From contig JAPLSP010000170.1 in the NCBI GenBank assembly GCA_026398575.1, positions 1-52,314 on the forward strand: DNA of 52,314 bases. Reading direction: 5' to 3'. The notes under the pieces are model-generated. The model searched no databases. It worked only from the letters and a program-made list of their open reading frames with translations, and was not told where the DNA came from. This DNA comes from Candidatus Sumerlaeota bacterium. Lineage in GTDB: Bacteria; Sumerlaeota; Sumerlaeia; JADFCT01. A program made the position numbers and the translations under genes. This document shows, piece by piece, positions 1-12,036 of the stretch (position 1 is the stretch's first letter; every line of letters starts with the position of its first letter).

Positions 1-89
1 CGAAATCTCCCATGTTTGTATACGAGCCACGATTGGCCTCCGTCAGCAGGATTAGCAACTGGCGGATTATGGACTCATGGCTTATGAGG

Positions 90-1274
90 TCAAGCCTTTA
101 TTTGTAGATAAGCACTAAGCCGATTGGCTAGGTTACTCAGCGACATTGCCCGCTCCGAGAGAAAGGCGTCCGAATGCGTCACGGCCAATAGTTCATAAAT
201 TTCTACTGCCTTCTGCGCCTTTGCCAGCGCCTCCTTTCGAAGTCCGAGGTCACTAAGGCAACTTGCCAGAATATCCAGTGAACCGGCCCAAGCCGGAAGC
301 AAAGCATACAGATGCTTGTGCACAAGTTGCTCATAGATTTCGGCCGCTTGTTGCACCTTTTCCAGTGCTTCCTCGCGGTGCCCTAGCTCGCTAAGAATAA
401 TGGACAAGTCATACAGCGATCCGGCCCAATCCGGACGGAACATGTCTTGGTCTGCCTCAGTCAATTTTCTATATATTGCTTCGGCATCCTGTAAGTAACT
501 TGCCGCGCGTTCTCGTTCTCCTAACGCGGCATAGGCGATGCCTAGTTCAGACAACAGTCCGGCACGTTGGGCTTTCATCTGAGGAGTCGCTGAACCTGTT
601 CCCACAATATCCAGTTCACAGAGTGTCTCTTGAAGCATGGCGACGCGTTCCCGCTGGTTGCCAAGTGGCTGAGAACGCAAGATACTAAAGGACTCAATCT
701 TGGGTGCCAATTGATCTATCGTCTGAACATCAAATGGCTTCTCAAAATGAAACGTAGCGATGCGCCAGTGCCATAAATCCGGGGCGTGTTGCGCAAGGGC
801 GGTCGTTGCCATGCCCGACAGCCATAGCGCCACTGTGGCCGGCACACTTTGAGCGAAAGCTTCGCGGTGAAAGTTGGCGTCATGCAGCAGCGCCAGCCCA
901 TCACCCTCGCGCTCTCCATACTCCAGTGCCGTCTCCAAACCGATTACCATAACGGCGCGAGGCCCTTGCGCCGAAGCGGCATCGTTGCCGGATTTCAAAT
1001 GATCGCGTAATGCGTCCAGCAATCGCGCATCGTGCGGCTGCGTCCGCCAATCAAGGATGGACAAACGGTAATGCCGCGCCTCCTGTTCGCCGCGCAGGCG
1101 CTCGATCAAACAATCGCGCAAATCGCGGTGATCGTAGGTAACGAGGATCAGGCGGAATCCCTCGCCGTCGCCCAGCGCGAAGGAAAGGCCGCGCAGATCG
1201 CGTTCCTGCCGATCACTGAGCGGAAGGAGCGCCGGCGGGAGGTTTGGGCTGTTCCCTGAGCTGTTGGTAGGCAT
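90..1274 (-). CDS. TPR protein with degenerate NTPase-like N-terminus
   Basis: 394 residues. The N-terminal ~190 residues look like an alpha/beta domain, with a hydrophobic Walker-B-like strand (AVMVIGLE) but no Walker A. A segment ending in WHWRIATFHFE resembles a domain I know from bacterial STAND/NLR-like TPR proteins. The C-terminal ~165 residues hold three to four TPR-type repeats with the recurrent pattern LxxLGxREEALxxxQxAxEIYExL. The last repeat is cut short (ends LSAYLQIKA), so the C-terminus may be truncated or frameshifted. The start overlaps the end of the upstream ATPase gene by 62 nt and has no clear ribosome binding site, so it could begin somewhat later; translation is probably coupled. 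With the ATPase it forms a two-gene unit. Role in signalling or phage defence is inference; no effector domain is visible. Confidence 0.7.
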   Translation of the reverse strand: MPTNSSGNSPNLPPALLPLSDRQERDLRGLSFALGDGEGFRLILVTYDHRDLRDCLIERLRGEQEARHYRLSILDWRTQPHDARLLDALRDHLKSGNDAASAQGPRAVMVIGLETALEYGEREGDGLALLHDANFHREAFAQSVPATVALWLSGMATTALAQHAPDLWHWRIATFHFEKPFDVQTIDQLAPKIESFSILRSQPLGNQRERVAMLQETLCELDIVGTGSATPQMKAQRAGLLSELGIAYAALGERERAASYLQDAEAIYRKLTEADQDMFRPDWAGSLYDLSIILSELGHREEALEKVQQAAEIYEQLVHKHLYALLPAWAGSLDILASCLSDLGLRKEALAKAQKAVEIYELLAVTHSDAFLSERAMSLSNLANRLSAYLQIKA

Positions 1275-2625
1275 TTTTGAAAGCCTGAATATCGCGAATA
1301 ACCGGATGAACGTCGTACCAGCTTTGCTCGCCGTTATATTCCATCACCGATCCATTGAAGAGCAGATCGCGGAGGAAGGCGCGGGCGTTCTCCACGTCCT
1401 TTGGATTCGAGGAAACGCCGGACGGCAGTTGGTCGGTCTTGCTCTGATGAATACCAGCCAGAATTGGGTAGTAAACTTGGCTCGGGATGAGGAGCCTTTC
1501 ATAGTCCAGCCGCAGATCCCGGATCGCGTCCTGGGCCGCTTCATCATCAATTACGCTCTTATCGGCGGCGCGGGCCGCCAGCTGCGCATAATTCAGCAAG
1601 CGGATAAGGTCGCGCATGCTGCCGCCGGATTTGCGGGCCAGTTCCCGCGCAACCTCCCGGTCGCTGAAGACTTTTTCGATTTCCACCCGCCCTTCAATCA
1701 CTTTTACCAGCGCATCCACTGCTTCCGGAATTTCCTGATCTTCAATGCTGCGCGGTTCCAAGGTTGGCATGAAGAAGCTATTGGGAAACACCATGCTGAT
1801 ATTGCACGGCGCCAGGATCAACGCAATAGGGACGGTGTAGATGGTGTGGACCTGCAGCTGCTTGAGGAAGTCGCCGTTATCGAAGAACAGCCGCCGCGCC
1901 ACCTCCGGAGGCAATCGGTCCAGGTTATCCTGCACAATCAGCAGGTCCGGGCTGTTCACACATTTTTGAAGAACTCCGGAGGCCTCGCCCAGGAGCAAAT
2001 TCACTTTCTGGATCAGCTCCGAACCGTACTGGCGAAGGCGGCTGTGGATGGTTTCGCGGCGCTCAACGTCGCCTTTGATGGTGGACTTGATGCGAGCCAG
2101 CAGGCCCAACCCCAGCCAATAGAAATTGACTTTGGCCTTTGTTTCGGCTTCCGTCGTGAGTTCAATCTCCTTTTCCGTCTTCTTCACGTCATCCAGCGTC
2201 CGTTCCGCAAACCATCTCGCCACGTCGTCCACCAAACCTTTGCTCAAGGGCATGAGGCTGGTGTCTTCCGCAAAACGCCTGGCAAGACTTTCCACCAGCC
2301 ATAGCAGCAAGTCGGAATAATCAAGAGTCTGGAGCAAGTCATCATCCACGAAGAGATGGAGAGGGGTGAAGGAATCGCTCATCTCTTTCTCAAGCTTGTA
2401 GAGCTCGGTTGTCTTTCCTGTTCCGCGGTGGCCAATGAGGGCAATTTTTGCAAAGCGATTTTTCGACGCGTCCTGATCGCGAAGATGCAGGCGCATTTTC
2501 TTCAGATTTGCGGACCCGCGGCCTGTGCGGATATCAACGTACCGGGGATCGCCGGGCTCAAGGGGCTCGACTTCCGCCTGCCACGCGACTTCCTGCAGAG
2601 ACTGCGCGCGCTTGAATTCAGCCAT
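1213..2625 (-). CDS. P-loop ATPase, STAND/AAA-like, partner of the TPR protein
   Basis: 470 residues. Walker A GHRGTGKTT lies at residues 65-73 and a Walker B-like LLIVQDNLDRLP near 230. The C-terminal third (SGGSMRDLIRLLNYA and onward) looks like the helical lid and sensor region of AAA/STAND ATPases. No membrane segment or nuclease motif is visible. The ATG at 2625 was chosen over the TTG at 2634 because GGAGG at 2636-2640 is 10 nt from the ATG but only 1 nt from the TTG. The TPR gene starts inside its 3' end, so the two products probably act as a complex: an ATPase switch plus a TPR sensor. Exact family unknown. Confidence 0.75.
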   Translation of the reverse strand: MAEFKRAQSLQEVAWQAEVEPLEPGDPRYVDIRTGRGSANLKKMRLHLRDQDASKNRFAKIALIGHRGTGKTTELYKLEKEMSDSFTPLHLFVDDDLLQTLDYSDLLLWLVESLARRFAEDTSLMPLSKGLVDDVARWFAERTLDDVKKTEKEIELTTEAETKAKVNFYWLGLGLLARIKSTIKGDVERRETIHSRLRQYGSELIQKVNLLLGEASGVLQKCVNSPDLLIVQDNLDRLPPEVARRLFFDNGDFLKQLQVHTIYTVPIALILAPCNISMVFPNSFFMPTLEPRSIEDQEIPEAVDALVKVIEGRVEIEKVFSDREVARELARKSGGSMRDLIRLLNYAQLAARAADKSVIDDEAAQDAIRDLRLDYERLLIPSQVYYPILAGIHQSKTDQLPSGVSSNPKDVENARAFLRDLLFNGSVMEYNGEQSWYDVHPVIRDIQAFKNAYQQLREQPKPPAGAPSAQ

Positions 2626-2762
2626 GAGTGCCAATCCTCCCGATGAGTTGACCTTTTGCTGTTGGCTTTGCGCCTCAATTCAACAAGTGAAAAGAAGTAT
2701 TGTGAGATGGCCGGGAGAAGACAATAGGAATTCGCCGAAAGTGGAGATTGAACGATTGGGGG

Positions 2763-2799
2763 CAAATACAAACCCCCGTGGTCCTGAAGGCCACGGGGG
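2763..2799 (-). terminator. rho-independent terminator of the dnaK-rpoZ unit
   Basis: A perfect 9-bp stem (CCCCCGTGG at 2773-2781, CCACGGGGG at 2791-2799, 9-nt loop) followed, on the minus strand, by TTTGTATTTG. It lies 46 nt past the rpoZ stop codon. The region 2626-2844 holds no gene; this hairpin is its only clear feature. Confidence 0.8.
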
Positions 2800-2844
2800 C
2801 TAGCGAATCAGAATCTCCAATGACCGTATCCTCAACGCAAGACG

Positions 2845-3096
2845 CTACTTGACAATGCCGGCAATATCCACAAGTTGCCCCGCGCGCTCTTTTGGCTCGA
2901 CGCGCAGCTTGTCGCCTTCCATCTCCATCATGGCCACGCGCGTCAGATCGAGCGGATTATGATTGACCTGCAGCGGCGCCTCGGGGCGCGCGCCGTCATT
3001 GAGCGACCGCGCGCGTTTGGCCACGACGTTGACCAGCAGGTACTTGTTATACCCCTGCGCTTTTACTTCACTGAACTTTTGCCCAAAATCATCCAT
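2845..3096 (-). CDS. rpoZ: RNA polymerase omega subunit
   Basis: 83 residues, the usual size for omega. The core segment KYLLVNVVAKRARSLNDG and the following hydrophilic region match the omega family, which helps assemble the beta' subunit into RNA polymerase. The start codon is 8 nt after the dnaK stop, so it is almost certainly co-transcribed with dnaK. rpoZ more often sits beside gmk or spoT, so a dnaK-rpoZ operon is uncommon. The terminator at 2763-2799 closes the unit. Confidence 0.85.
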   Translation of the reverse strand: MDDFGQKFSEVKAQGYNKYLLVNVVAKRARSLNDGARPEAPLQVNHNPLDLTRVAMMEMEGDKLRVEPKERAGQLVDIAGIVK

Positions 3097-3104
3097 TTTT
3101 TCAC

Positions 3105-5048
<1,944 letters not shown>

Positions 5049-5112
5049 GATGTTTGGCCCTCGAATTTTCTAAGGATAACTATTCAGCAATATATTCCGG
5101 TGAATTCATTTT

Positions 5113-5673
5113 CTAGTTTCCAATTTCGCACTGAGCAATCTTGAAGCAAATGCCAAGAAAATGTTCTAGCTTGCCCAATTGATTGCCAAATACAAACAAT
5201 TCTGGATAATGATAATTCGAAGGAACTTGCATTATTTCTTGTGGATGAAATGGCTTTCCTGAGACTGCTTGTTTTGATATCCAAGGATACTCAGGATTAA
5301 TTGAGTATTTTCCGTAATCGCTTCCCTTGGGCGCTAAATTTTCTATCCATTCTACAAGTGGAGCAAATTCTTCGAGAAGTCCAGCAAATGCTTGATTAGA
5401 TTTTTCCTGATGACATGCTCTTTGCAGCTCTCGATTCCTTCTTGCATGTTTTTGGATAAATTCCAAGAAAGCATTATGAATAAACTTGGGCAACGCTTTT
5501 CCTTTCAAATCTATCTTCAATCCTTTTGCTAATTTTTCCGTGGCCATTTGGAGATAATGCAAACGATGGCATAATTCAACTCTTGACCGGTTCTCAGCGC
5601 CCGATAGCCATTGATACATCCGATAATCGGATATTGCTTGCGTCAGATAAGCTTTTCTCCATGAAATCGCCAT
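5113..5673 (-). CDS. HEPN-like domain protein
   Basis: 186 residues, AT-rich compared with dnaK. The N-terminal half resembles HEPN helices: HYLQMATEKLAKGL at residues 39-52 is like the common HYxQxAEKxLKAL helix. R81-x6-H88 could be a relaxed form of the HEPN R-x(4-6)-H ribonuclease motif. The C-terminal half, rich in aromatic residues and prolines, is unfamiliar. The gene directly follows 5704-6084 in the same direction with a 30-nt gap, so the two form a pair. HEPN proteins are often RNases or toxins; that role here is inference and the domain call is moderate. Confidence 0.6.
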   Translation of the reverse strand: MAISWRKAYLTQAISDYRMYQWLSGAENRSRVELCHRLHYLQMATEKLAKGLKIDLKGKALPKFIHNAFLEFIQKHARRNRELQRACHQEKSNQAFAGLLEEFAPLVEWIENLAPKGSDYGKYSINPEYPWISKQAVSGKPFHPQEIMQVPSNYHYPELFVFGNQLGKLEHFLGICFKIAQCEIGN

Positions 5674-5703
5674 CGGCTTATCAGTCCTTATCTTGACTTG
5701 AAT

Positions 5704-6084
5704 CTATATTTGCTTTACAGGCATTCGCAAAAATCCTTTTTTCTTTTTCCAGAAAACAACCGCATCGTTCCATGCGCCCCACGTTTCAGGTAATTCCGCT
5801 TTATCCTTCTCAGCAGGAGGAATAACTGCAACACCTGATGAATAATTTATCTGATCCTGTGGAAAGGGAGGGAAATATGTGGGTGAAACAATCATCTCTC
5901 CACTGGGAAGGCATGGATCCACCACTTCAACAAAACGAATTTCATCGCTTTTCGGAAATAGCAGTATTTCAATAATATTAGGATCTACTTTTAAATGAAA
6001 TTCCGCCAGCCGTTTTGCCGCTTGTCTTGTTTCCCTCGGCATTACGGCCTGAAGCCGTCTGGCTTGTTGAGCATTTGTAGGCAT
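5704..6084 (-). CDS. conserved-looking small protein paired with the HEPN-like gene
   Basis: 126 residues, no signal peptide or membrane segment. An N-terminal basic helix (RRLQAVMPRETRQAAKRLAEFHLK) is followed by alternating hydrophobic strands with motifs FPKSDEIRFVEVVD and ETWGAWNDAVVFWKKKKG. I do not recognise the family; no nucleotidyltransferase GSxxxxxxDxD motif is present, so it is not a standard MNT partner of HEPN. It precedes the HEPN-like gene and could be its antitoxin or sensor partner. AT-rich like its neighbour, which suggests both came together by transfer. Confidence 0.6.
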   Translation of the reverse strand: MPTNAQQARRLQAVMPRETRQAAKRLAEFHLKVDPNIIEILLFPKSDEIRFVEVVDPCLPSGEMIVSPTYFPPFPQDQINYSSGVAVIPPAEKDKAELPETWGAWNDAVVFWKKKKGFLRMPVKQI

Positions 6085-6108
6085 GCTTTAGCGCCTCCCC
6101 GATCCGTG

Positions 6109-6149
6109 AATTGGCTTGGCAGCTCCCATTGTTAGCTGCCAAGCCAATT
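6109..6149. terminator. long perfect hairpin, possible bidirectional terminator
   Basis: Two 16-nt arms (AATTGGCTTGGCAGCT at 6109-6124 and its exact complement at 6134-6149) around a 9-nt loop. No strong T-run follows on either strand, so termination is inferred from position between the hybrid frame (ends 6174) and the gene starting at 6084. Confidence 0.55.
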
Positions 6150-6173
6150 TCTATATCCTTTGCCGCTTCTCAA

Positions 6174-6311
6174 TCAATAGTCCTTTTCTCCTACCATCCC
6201 CGGGCCGCCGTAACCGTGGTCGCCAGCGCTGTTGAGCTTGTCTTTCTTGATGCCGGTGATCTTGCGCCCGTTCGTGAGGATCAGGCCGGCCACGGACGGC
6301 GTGGTCCTCAT
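6174..6311 (-). pseudogene. 45-codon dnaK/groEL hybrid open frame
   Basis: An open frame of 45 codons starting 19 nt after the radical SAM stop codon. Bases 6290-6318 (start region, MRTTPSV) are identical over 29 bp to dnaK 4931-4959. Bases 6237-6299 match about 53 of 63 bases of the 3' end of groEL (7553-7615) in the same orientation. The frame goes on through a Gly-rich tail and ends in Asp-Tyr-stop, as GroEL does. The two matches overlap by about 10 bp (GTCCGTGG core shared by both genes), which suggests a microhomology junction. Most differences from groEL change the amino acid, yet the frame stays open. It may be a relic or a small expressed peptide; the GAAGG before the ATG is too close (1 nt) to be a good ribosome binding site. 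Confidence 0.6.
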
Positions 6312-6330
6312 GCCTTCGAAGCGGGCGCGT

Positions 6331-7377
6331 TTATTGTTTGATCGAATGAGCGCCCTTGCTCGCCCGCTCGCGCAGCATTCGCATCGGACAGTCCTTGCAT
6401 TCCTCGGGAGGATTGCCCGCTTGGATGGATTGCCTCACTTTTTCAAATCTTTCCGATCGCCAGATATCCCAAAACGAATCTTTGAACACGTTCCCAAAGG
6501 GTTCGGCGCCTCCCGCAGGACACGCTCTGACGCCGCCGTCGAAGGGGATGAATACCTGCTCGGGCGAAGCCATGCACCGGTCCGTGGTTTCGCCCGCGGC
6601 CAATATCGCAACGTCTGGTATCAGCCGCAGCGATAATTCCCCGCCCAACCGTTGAATCATCGGAATCAGCGAACGGGTGGACGGGTCATCGCTCAACCGC
6701 ATCTCACTCGTAAACCCCAATTCCACATACGGGGTGAGATGGCGAAAATCAATCGTATCCGCCCCCAACTCAGCCGCCAGGCGCATGAAGGCTTCGACTT
6801 CATCCCGATTGCATTTCATGAGAATGAAGTTCAAAGTCAATCCGGGCTTCGGTCTTCCGCCCCTCGCGTCGCGAAACGCCTTCAGGTGATCGAGCAGCCG
6901 CTGAAACCTGGCCCCTGGCCGGATGAACTCATAGGTTTCAGGCGTGGCGGCGTCCAGCGAGACAACAAGGCGATCCAATCCCGCTTCGATCAATCCCCGG
7001 CTCCGCTGGCTTGTCAGCATTTGGCCGTTGGTCACCAACTGCGTTTCGGGGACGCCAAACCGCTTCGCCAAACGGACAAACGCCTCGATGCCTGGATTCA
7101 ACAGCGGTTCCGTGCCGCACGAAAACGCAATCAACCGCGCATGAGGCGCCACCTGAACCGCCAACCGCTCGAATTCTTCCCGCGACCAGTACTTTGTCTG
7201 GATCGGTTCATGTTCGGCCGCGAAATAGCACATCCGGCATTTCAGATTGCAATTATTCGTTGTATCCAGAAAAAGCCGCAGGAACCGCCGCCTTCCACGC
7301 GCCCGGTGATATGTCTGCATCATCTCCGGGCCCATCGGCAAATAGCGCACGATCCACGATGCCAGATGAGCATCCAT
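6331..7377 (-). CDS. radical SAM protein with SPASM-like C-terminus
   Basis: 348 residues. The radical SAM cluster motif CxxxCxxC is C43-C47-C50 (NNCNLKCRMC), followed by a TIM-barrel pattern including SCGTEPLLNP and VSLDAATPE. The C-terminal region has further cysteines (RACPAGG, and ECKDCPMRM near 325-332) typical of SPASM/twitch domains binding an extra Fe-S cluster. Such enzymes modify peptides or enzymes by radical chemistry; the substrate here is unknown. It lies between groEL and the hybrid frame, all on one strand, so it is flanked by two direct copies of the groEL 3' end. The hairpin at 7436-7468 separates it from groEL. A maturation role on the hybrid peptide is speculation. Confidence 0.85.
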   Translation of the reverse strand: MDAHLASWIVRYLPMGPEMMQTYHRARGRRRFLRLFLDTTNNCNLKCRMCYFAAEHEPIQTKYWSREEFERLAVQVAPHARLIAFSCGTEPLLNPGIEAFVRLAKRFGVPETQLVTNGQMLTSQRSRGLIEAGLDRLVVSLDAATPETYEFIRPGARFQRLLDHLKAFRDARGGRPKPGLTLNFILMKCNRDEVEAFMRLAAELGADTIDFRHLTPYVELGFTSEMRLSDDPSTRSLIPMIQRLGGELSLRLIPDVAILAAGETTDRCMASPEQVFIPFDGGVRACPAGGAEPFGNVFKDSFWDIWRSERFEKVRQSIQAGNPPEECKDCPMRMLRERASKGAHSIKQ

Positions 7378-7435
7378 ATCCTTGGCGCCGCCCCTTCCGC
7401 GCTTCAGCCCTCCCTATCGGCTTCAAACCTTCTTG

Positions 7436-7468
7436 GGGGCCTGATGCTTTTCTAATGCATCAGGCCCC
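7436..7468 (-). terminator. hairpin after groEL
   Basis: Perfect 12-bp stem (GGGGCCTGATGC at 7436-7447, complement at 7457-7468) with 9-nt loop, 22 nt past the groEL stop codon. No long U-tract follows, but position fits a terminator. Confidence 0.65.
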
Positions 7469-7489
7469 TGTCTCGAAGCCACCCGATTC

Positions 7490-9160
<1,671 letters not shown>

Positions 9161-9234
9161 TCATCGTCCGAACGCGAACCATAGAAACCGGACGAAGCCG
9201 AGCGGGGCGCTCCTATGCACAACCCTCGCTGCCT

Positions 9235-9525
9235 CTAGCCAAGAATGGCCAGAATATCGCTTTCGCGCATGATCAGCATTTCCTTGCTGTCAATCTTCAC
9301 TTCCGTTCCCGCGTACTTGCCGAATAGAACTGTGTCGCCTTTCTTGACTTCCATCGCAGTGCGTTCGCCATTTTCCTGAACAGCGCCAGGACCCGCAGCG
9401 AGGACTTTGCCTTTCATCGGCTTTTCTTTGGCGGTATCCGGGATAATGATTCCGCCGTCGCTTTTTTGGTCCTTTTCTTCCAACCGCTCGACCAATACGC
9501 GGTCTCCAAGAGGCTTAAGAGCCAT
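9235..9525 (-). CDS. groES: 10 kDa co-chaperonin GroES
   Basis: 96 residues beginning [14 protein letters not shown], the usual GroES start. The mobile-loop region [15 protein letters not shown] and C-terminal [18 protein letters not shown] are intact. The frame stays open for another 50 codons upstream, but GGAGG lies 11 nt before this ATG and family length fits, so 9525 is the start. It caps the GroEL ring. The 350-bp region up to 9875 holds the divergent control region of groES and the ROK operon; no CIRCE element is seen. Confidence 0.95.
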   Translation of the reverse strand: MALKPLGDRVLVERLEEKDQKSDGGIIIPDTAKEKPMKGKVLAAGPGAVQENGERTAMEVKKGDTVLFGKYAGTEVKIDSKEMLIMRESDILAILG

Positions 9526-9796
9526 GATTGGATGAACCTCCTTCATGTAAAGTATGGATTTCAGAAGAAATCGTTTACAGATAATAGCTCTTAGTTCCAT
9601 AACGCAAGGCGTATGCCATCCTGCTTCAAAATTCATTTTTTCATTAAAACATTTGAAATACAACACTTTAGACATGGCAGCGATTGATCGGAAATGAGAA
9701 TGAACGCTTTATCGTTAACTCCAAACGCCCCCCTACGGCCCATGATTGATTAGCATGAAAAATATTGTGTCATATTGAAACATTGAAAAATGCGTG

Positions 9797-9825
9797 TTGA
9801 CCGCCTGACGGCTGCTGCCTATCTT
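9797..9825 (+). promoter_or_regulatory. sigma70-type promoter of the ROK operon
   Basis: TTGACC at 9797-9802, 17-bp spacer, TATCTT at 9820-9825, placed 50 nt before the ROK start codon. Spacing and position are ideal for a housekeeping promoter. Seen by eye only; no operator was identified. Confidence 0.6.
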
Positions 9826-9874
9826 CTTTCCATGAGGAAAATAACTAGCCTCGTTTCTTCGGAGGATTCAGGTA

Positions 9875-11077
9875 ATGAGCGTAGCTGATGATACCCTGAA
9901 AGTCTTGATGATGATTGGTCAGAACGGACCGATTTCGCGGACTAAAATCGGGCGGAATCTCAACTTCGCTCCCAGCCGGATCACGCGGCTATGCGACAAT
10001 CTTTTGGAAAAAGGACTGATCCATGAGACGGGCCGTGAGAAATCCACTGGAGGCAGACGTTCTGCGCTTTTAGAGCTCAAAGAAGCCAATCATCTTCTTT
10101 GCGGAGTACTGATCTCGTTTTCCTCGCTGGTTCATATCGTGCTCATGGATTTGCGAGCCAACATTCTTCAGGAAAAAATATTCTCGGTTCCTCCCAGTAT
10201 CTTGCCGGACGATTTGGCCGATCAGATCGCCCTCGCCATTCGATCGCTCGCGCCTCCAGACACTCAAAACGGCCGCCGTTTGCTGGGCATGGGAGTCGGC
10301 ATTTCAGGCTTGGCGGACCCCAAAACAGGAATGGTCCACAGCAGTCCCGGGCTTCCGCGTTGGCATGAGGCGCCGTTCGCCAGCATCCTTTCCGCCCGTT
10401 TGAATATACCCGCCTATCTCGAGAATGAAGTCGCCATGTCCACGCTGGCCGAGTTGTGGTTTGGGTTGGGCCGCGGCTGCTCCAATTTCCTCTATGTCAA
10501 CCTGGGTCCGGGCGTGCGCATGGGCATCGTCGTGGATGGAACGCTATACCGCGGCTCCACGGGCAACGCCGGCGAACTGGGCCACATCACCTTTGACGCC
10601 TTCGGCCCGATCTGCCATTGCGGCAACATCGGGTGTCTGGAAGTTTTCACGTCAACCGAAGCGCTGTTGTCGGACGCGCGGCAGTCGCTGCGGATGCATT
10701 CGGGATCGCGCTTGCTGGAAATGAGCAACGGTCAGCCTGAAACGCTGAGAGCCGAAGACATCTATCAAGCCGCTCAGGAAGGCGACCGGCTGGCGCTGAC
10801 GCTTTTGTGGCGCTTATGCCAGCCGCTCGGACTGACGCTGGCTAACCAGCTGAATGTCTTCGATACCGAGATGCTGATTATTGGCGGCAGCCTGGCGCAA
10901 GCCGGCGATATTATCTTAAAACATCTGGAGGAAAAGATTCGCCGCCATACCTTGCCGGTGATGAGCCGCAATATCAAAATCGTTCTTACTTCTTTCGGCC
11001 ACGATCAGCGAAGCGCGGCCATCGGCGGCGGCGGACTGATCCTGCAGAAAATTTGCGAAGGTGAAATCGTGATATGA
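9875..11077 (+). CDS. ROK family transcriptional regulator
   Basis: 400 residues. Residues ~10-55 form a winged helix-turn-helix (ISRTKIGRNLNFAPSRITRLCDNLLEKGLI). The rest is a ROK sugar-kinase-like fold with LGMGVGISGLADPKTG and a zinc-binding CHCGNIGCLE motif after GELGH. GGAGG at 9861-9865 is 9 nt before the ATG. ROK repressors (NagC/Mlc/XylR type) respond to a sugar or sugar phosphate. Its stop overlaps the start of the nucleotidyltransferase gene (ATGA), so it likely controls its own operon in response to an amino sugar; the ligand is inference. Confidence 0.9.
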   Translation: MSVADDTLKVLMMIGQNGPISRTKIGRNLNFAPSRITRLCDNLLEKGLIHETGREKSTGGRRSALLELKEANHLLCGVLISFSSLVHIVLMDLRANILQEKIFSVPPSILPDDLADQIALAIRSLAPPDTQNGRRLLGMGVGISGLADPKTGMVHSSPGLPRWHEAPFASILSARLNIPAYLENEVAMSTLAELWFGLGRGCSNFLYVNLGPGVRMGIVVDGTLYRGSTGNAGELGHITFDAFGPICHCGNIGCLEVFTSTEALLSDARQSLRMHSGSRLLEMSNGQPETLRAEDIYQAAQEGDRLALTLLWRLCQPLGLTLANQLNVFDTEMLIIGGSLAQAGDIILKHLEEKIRRHTLPVMSRNIKIVLTSFGHDQRSAAIGGGGLILQKICEGEIVI

Positions 11078-12036
11078 AGCCTTCTCTATTGATCCTTGCC
11101 GCCGGAATGGGCAGTCGGTACGGCGGCTTGAAGCAAATTGACCCGGTCGGACCCAATGGCGAAATCATCATTGACTACTCCATTCATGACGCCTTGCGCG
11201 CTGGATTCGGCAAACTGGTCTTTGTCATCCGCCACTATTTCGAAGATGCTTTCAAGGCCAAGATCGGCCGCAAGTTCGACAAAGCGGTCGAGACGGCTTA
11301 TGCTTATCAGGAACTGAATGCCGGTCTGAATGAATTCCCGCTTCCGGACGAACGCGAAAAGCCCTGGGGCACCGGACATGGCATTCTGATGGGCAAGGAC
11401 CTGATCCGCGAACCCTTCGCCGTCATCAACGCCGACGACTACTATGGCCCGCGCTCTTTTCAGATCCTGCATGACTACCTGGCGGCCAGCGATCCCAAGC
11501 GCGGCGCCGAAGAATACGCCATGATCGGCTTCATCCTGCGCAATACGCTCTCCGAATACGGCCACGTGGCGCGTGGCGTGTGCGAATGCAACGCCGGCGG
11601 CTGGCTGCGCAAAGTGACCGAGCGCACGAAGATCATAAAAGTCGAAAAGCCCGGCGAACCCGTCAGCGCGCGATTCACCGACGCGCACGGCGCGGAACAA
11701 GCGCTCACGGGCGGCGAGATCGCTTCGATGAATCTCTGGGGATTTCAGCCTTCGGTTTTTCCCCATCTCGAACGCATGTTCCAGGAATTCCTGCGGACGC
11801 GCGGCCATGACAACAAGGCGGAATTTTTTATCCCGACGGCTGTGGATATATTGATTAATACGGGCCAGGCGCGAATCAAGGTCCTGCCGACGCCGGACCG
11901 ATGGTTTGGAGTGACGTATCGCCCCGACCGCGACATCGCCGAGGAGCGCATCAAGATGCTGATCGAGCAAGGAGTTTATCCCGAAATCCTCTGGGGCGGA
12001 AGGCTGCTGGAGGAACTGGCGGAGGCCAAGGCATGA
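11074..12036 (+). CDS. sugar-1-phosphate nucleotidyltransferase
   Basis: 320 residues. N-terminal LILAAGMGSRYGGLKQ is the NTP-binding signature of the nucleotidyltransferase (GT-A-like) family, and VINADDYYG gives the metal-binding acidic motif. It should make an NDP-sugar (probably UDP-HexNAc or UDP-hexose) from sugar 1-phosphate. It overlaps both neighbours by 4 nt (ATGA), so ROK, this gene and the kinase are translationally coupled. This enzyme-kinase pairing suggests salvage: kinase makes the 1-phosphate and this enzyme activates it. The sugar is not shown by the sequence. Confidence 0.85.
   Translation: MKPSLLILAAGMGSRYGGLKQIDPVGPNGEIIIDYSIHDALRAGFGKLVFVIRHYFEDAFKAKIGRKFDKAVETAYAYQELNAGLNEFPLPDEREKPWGTGHGILMGKDLIREPFAVINADDYYGPRSFQILHDYLAASDPKRGAEEYAMIGFILRNTLSEYGHVARGVCECNAGGWLRKVTERTKIIKVEKPGEPVSARFTDAHGAEQALTGGEIASMNLWGFQPSVFPHLERMFQEFLRTRGHDNKAEFFIPTAVDILINTGQARIKVLPTPDRWFGVTYRPDRDIAEERIKMLIEQGVYPEILWGGRLLEELAEAKA

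Noticed and set aside
9526..9675. A 50-residue N-terminal extension of GroES
   Set aside because: GroES is a ~96-residue family and the internal ATG at 9525 has its own ribosome binding site.
9526..9796. CIRCE/HrcA operator for groES-groEL
   Set aside because: No GAGTGC-type inverted repeat found by eye either here or upstream of dnaK.
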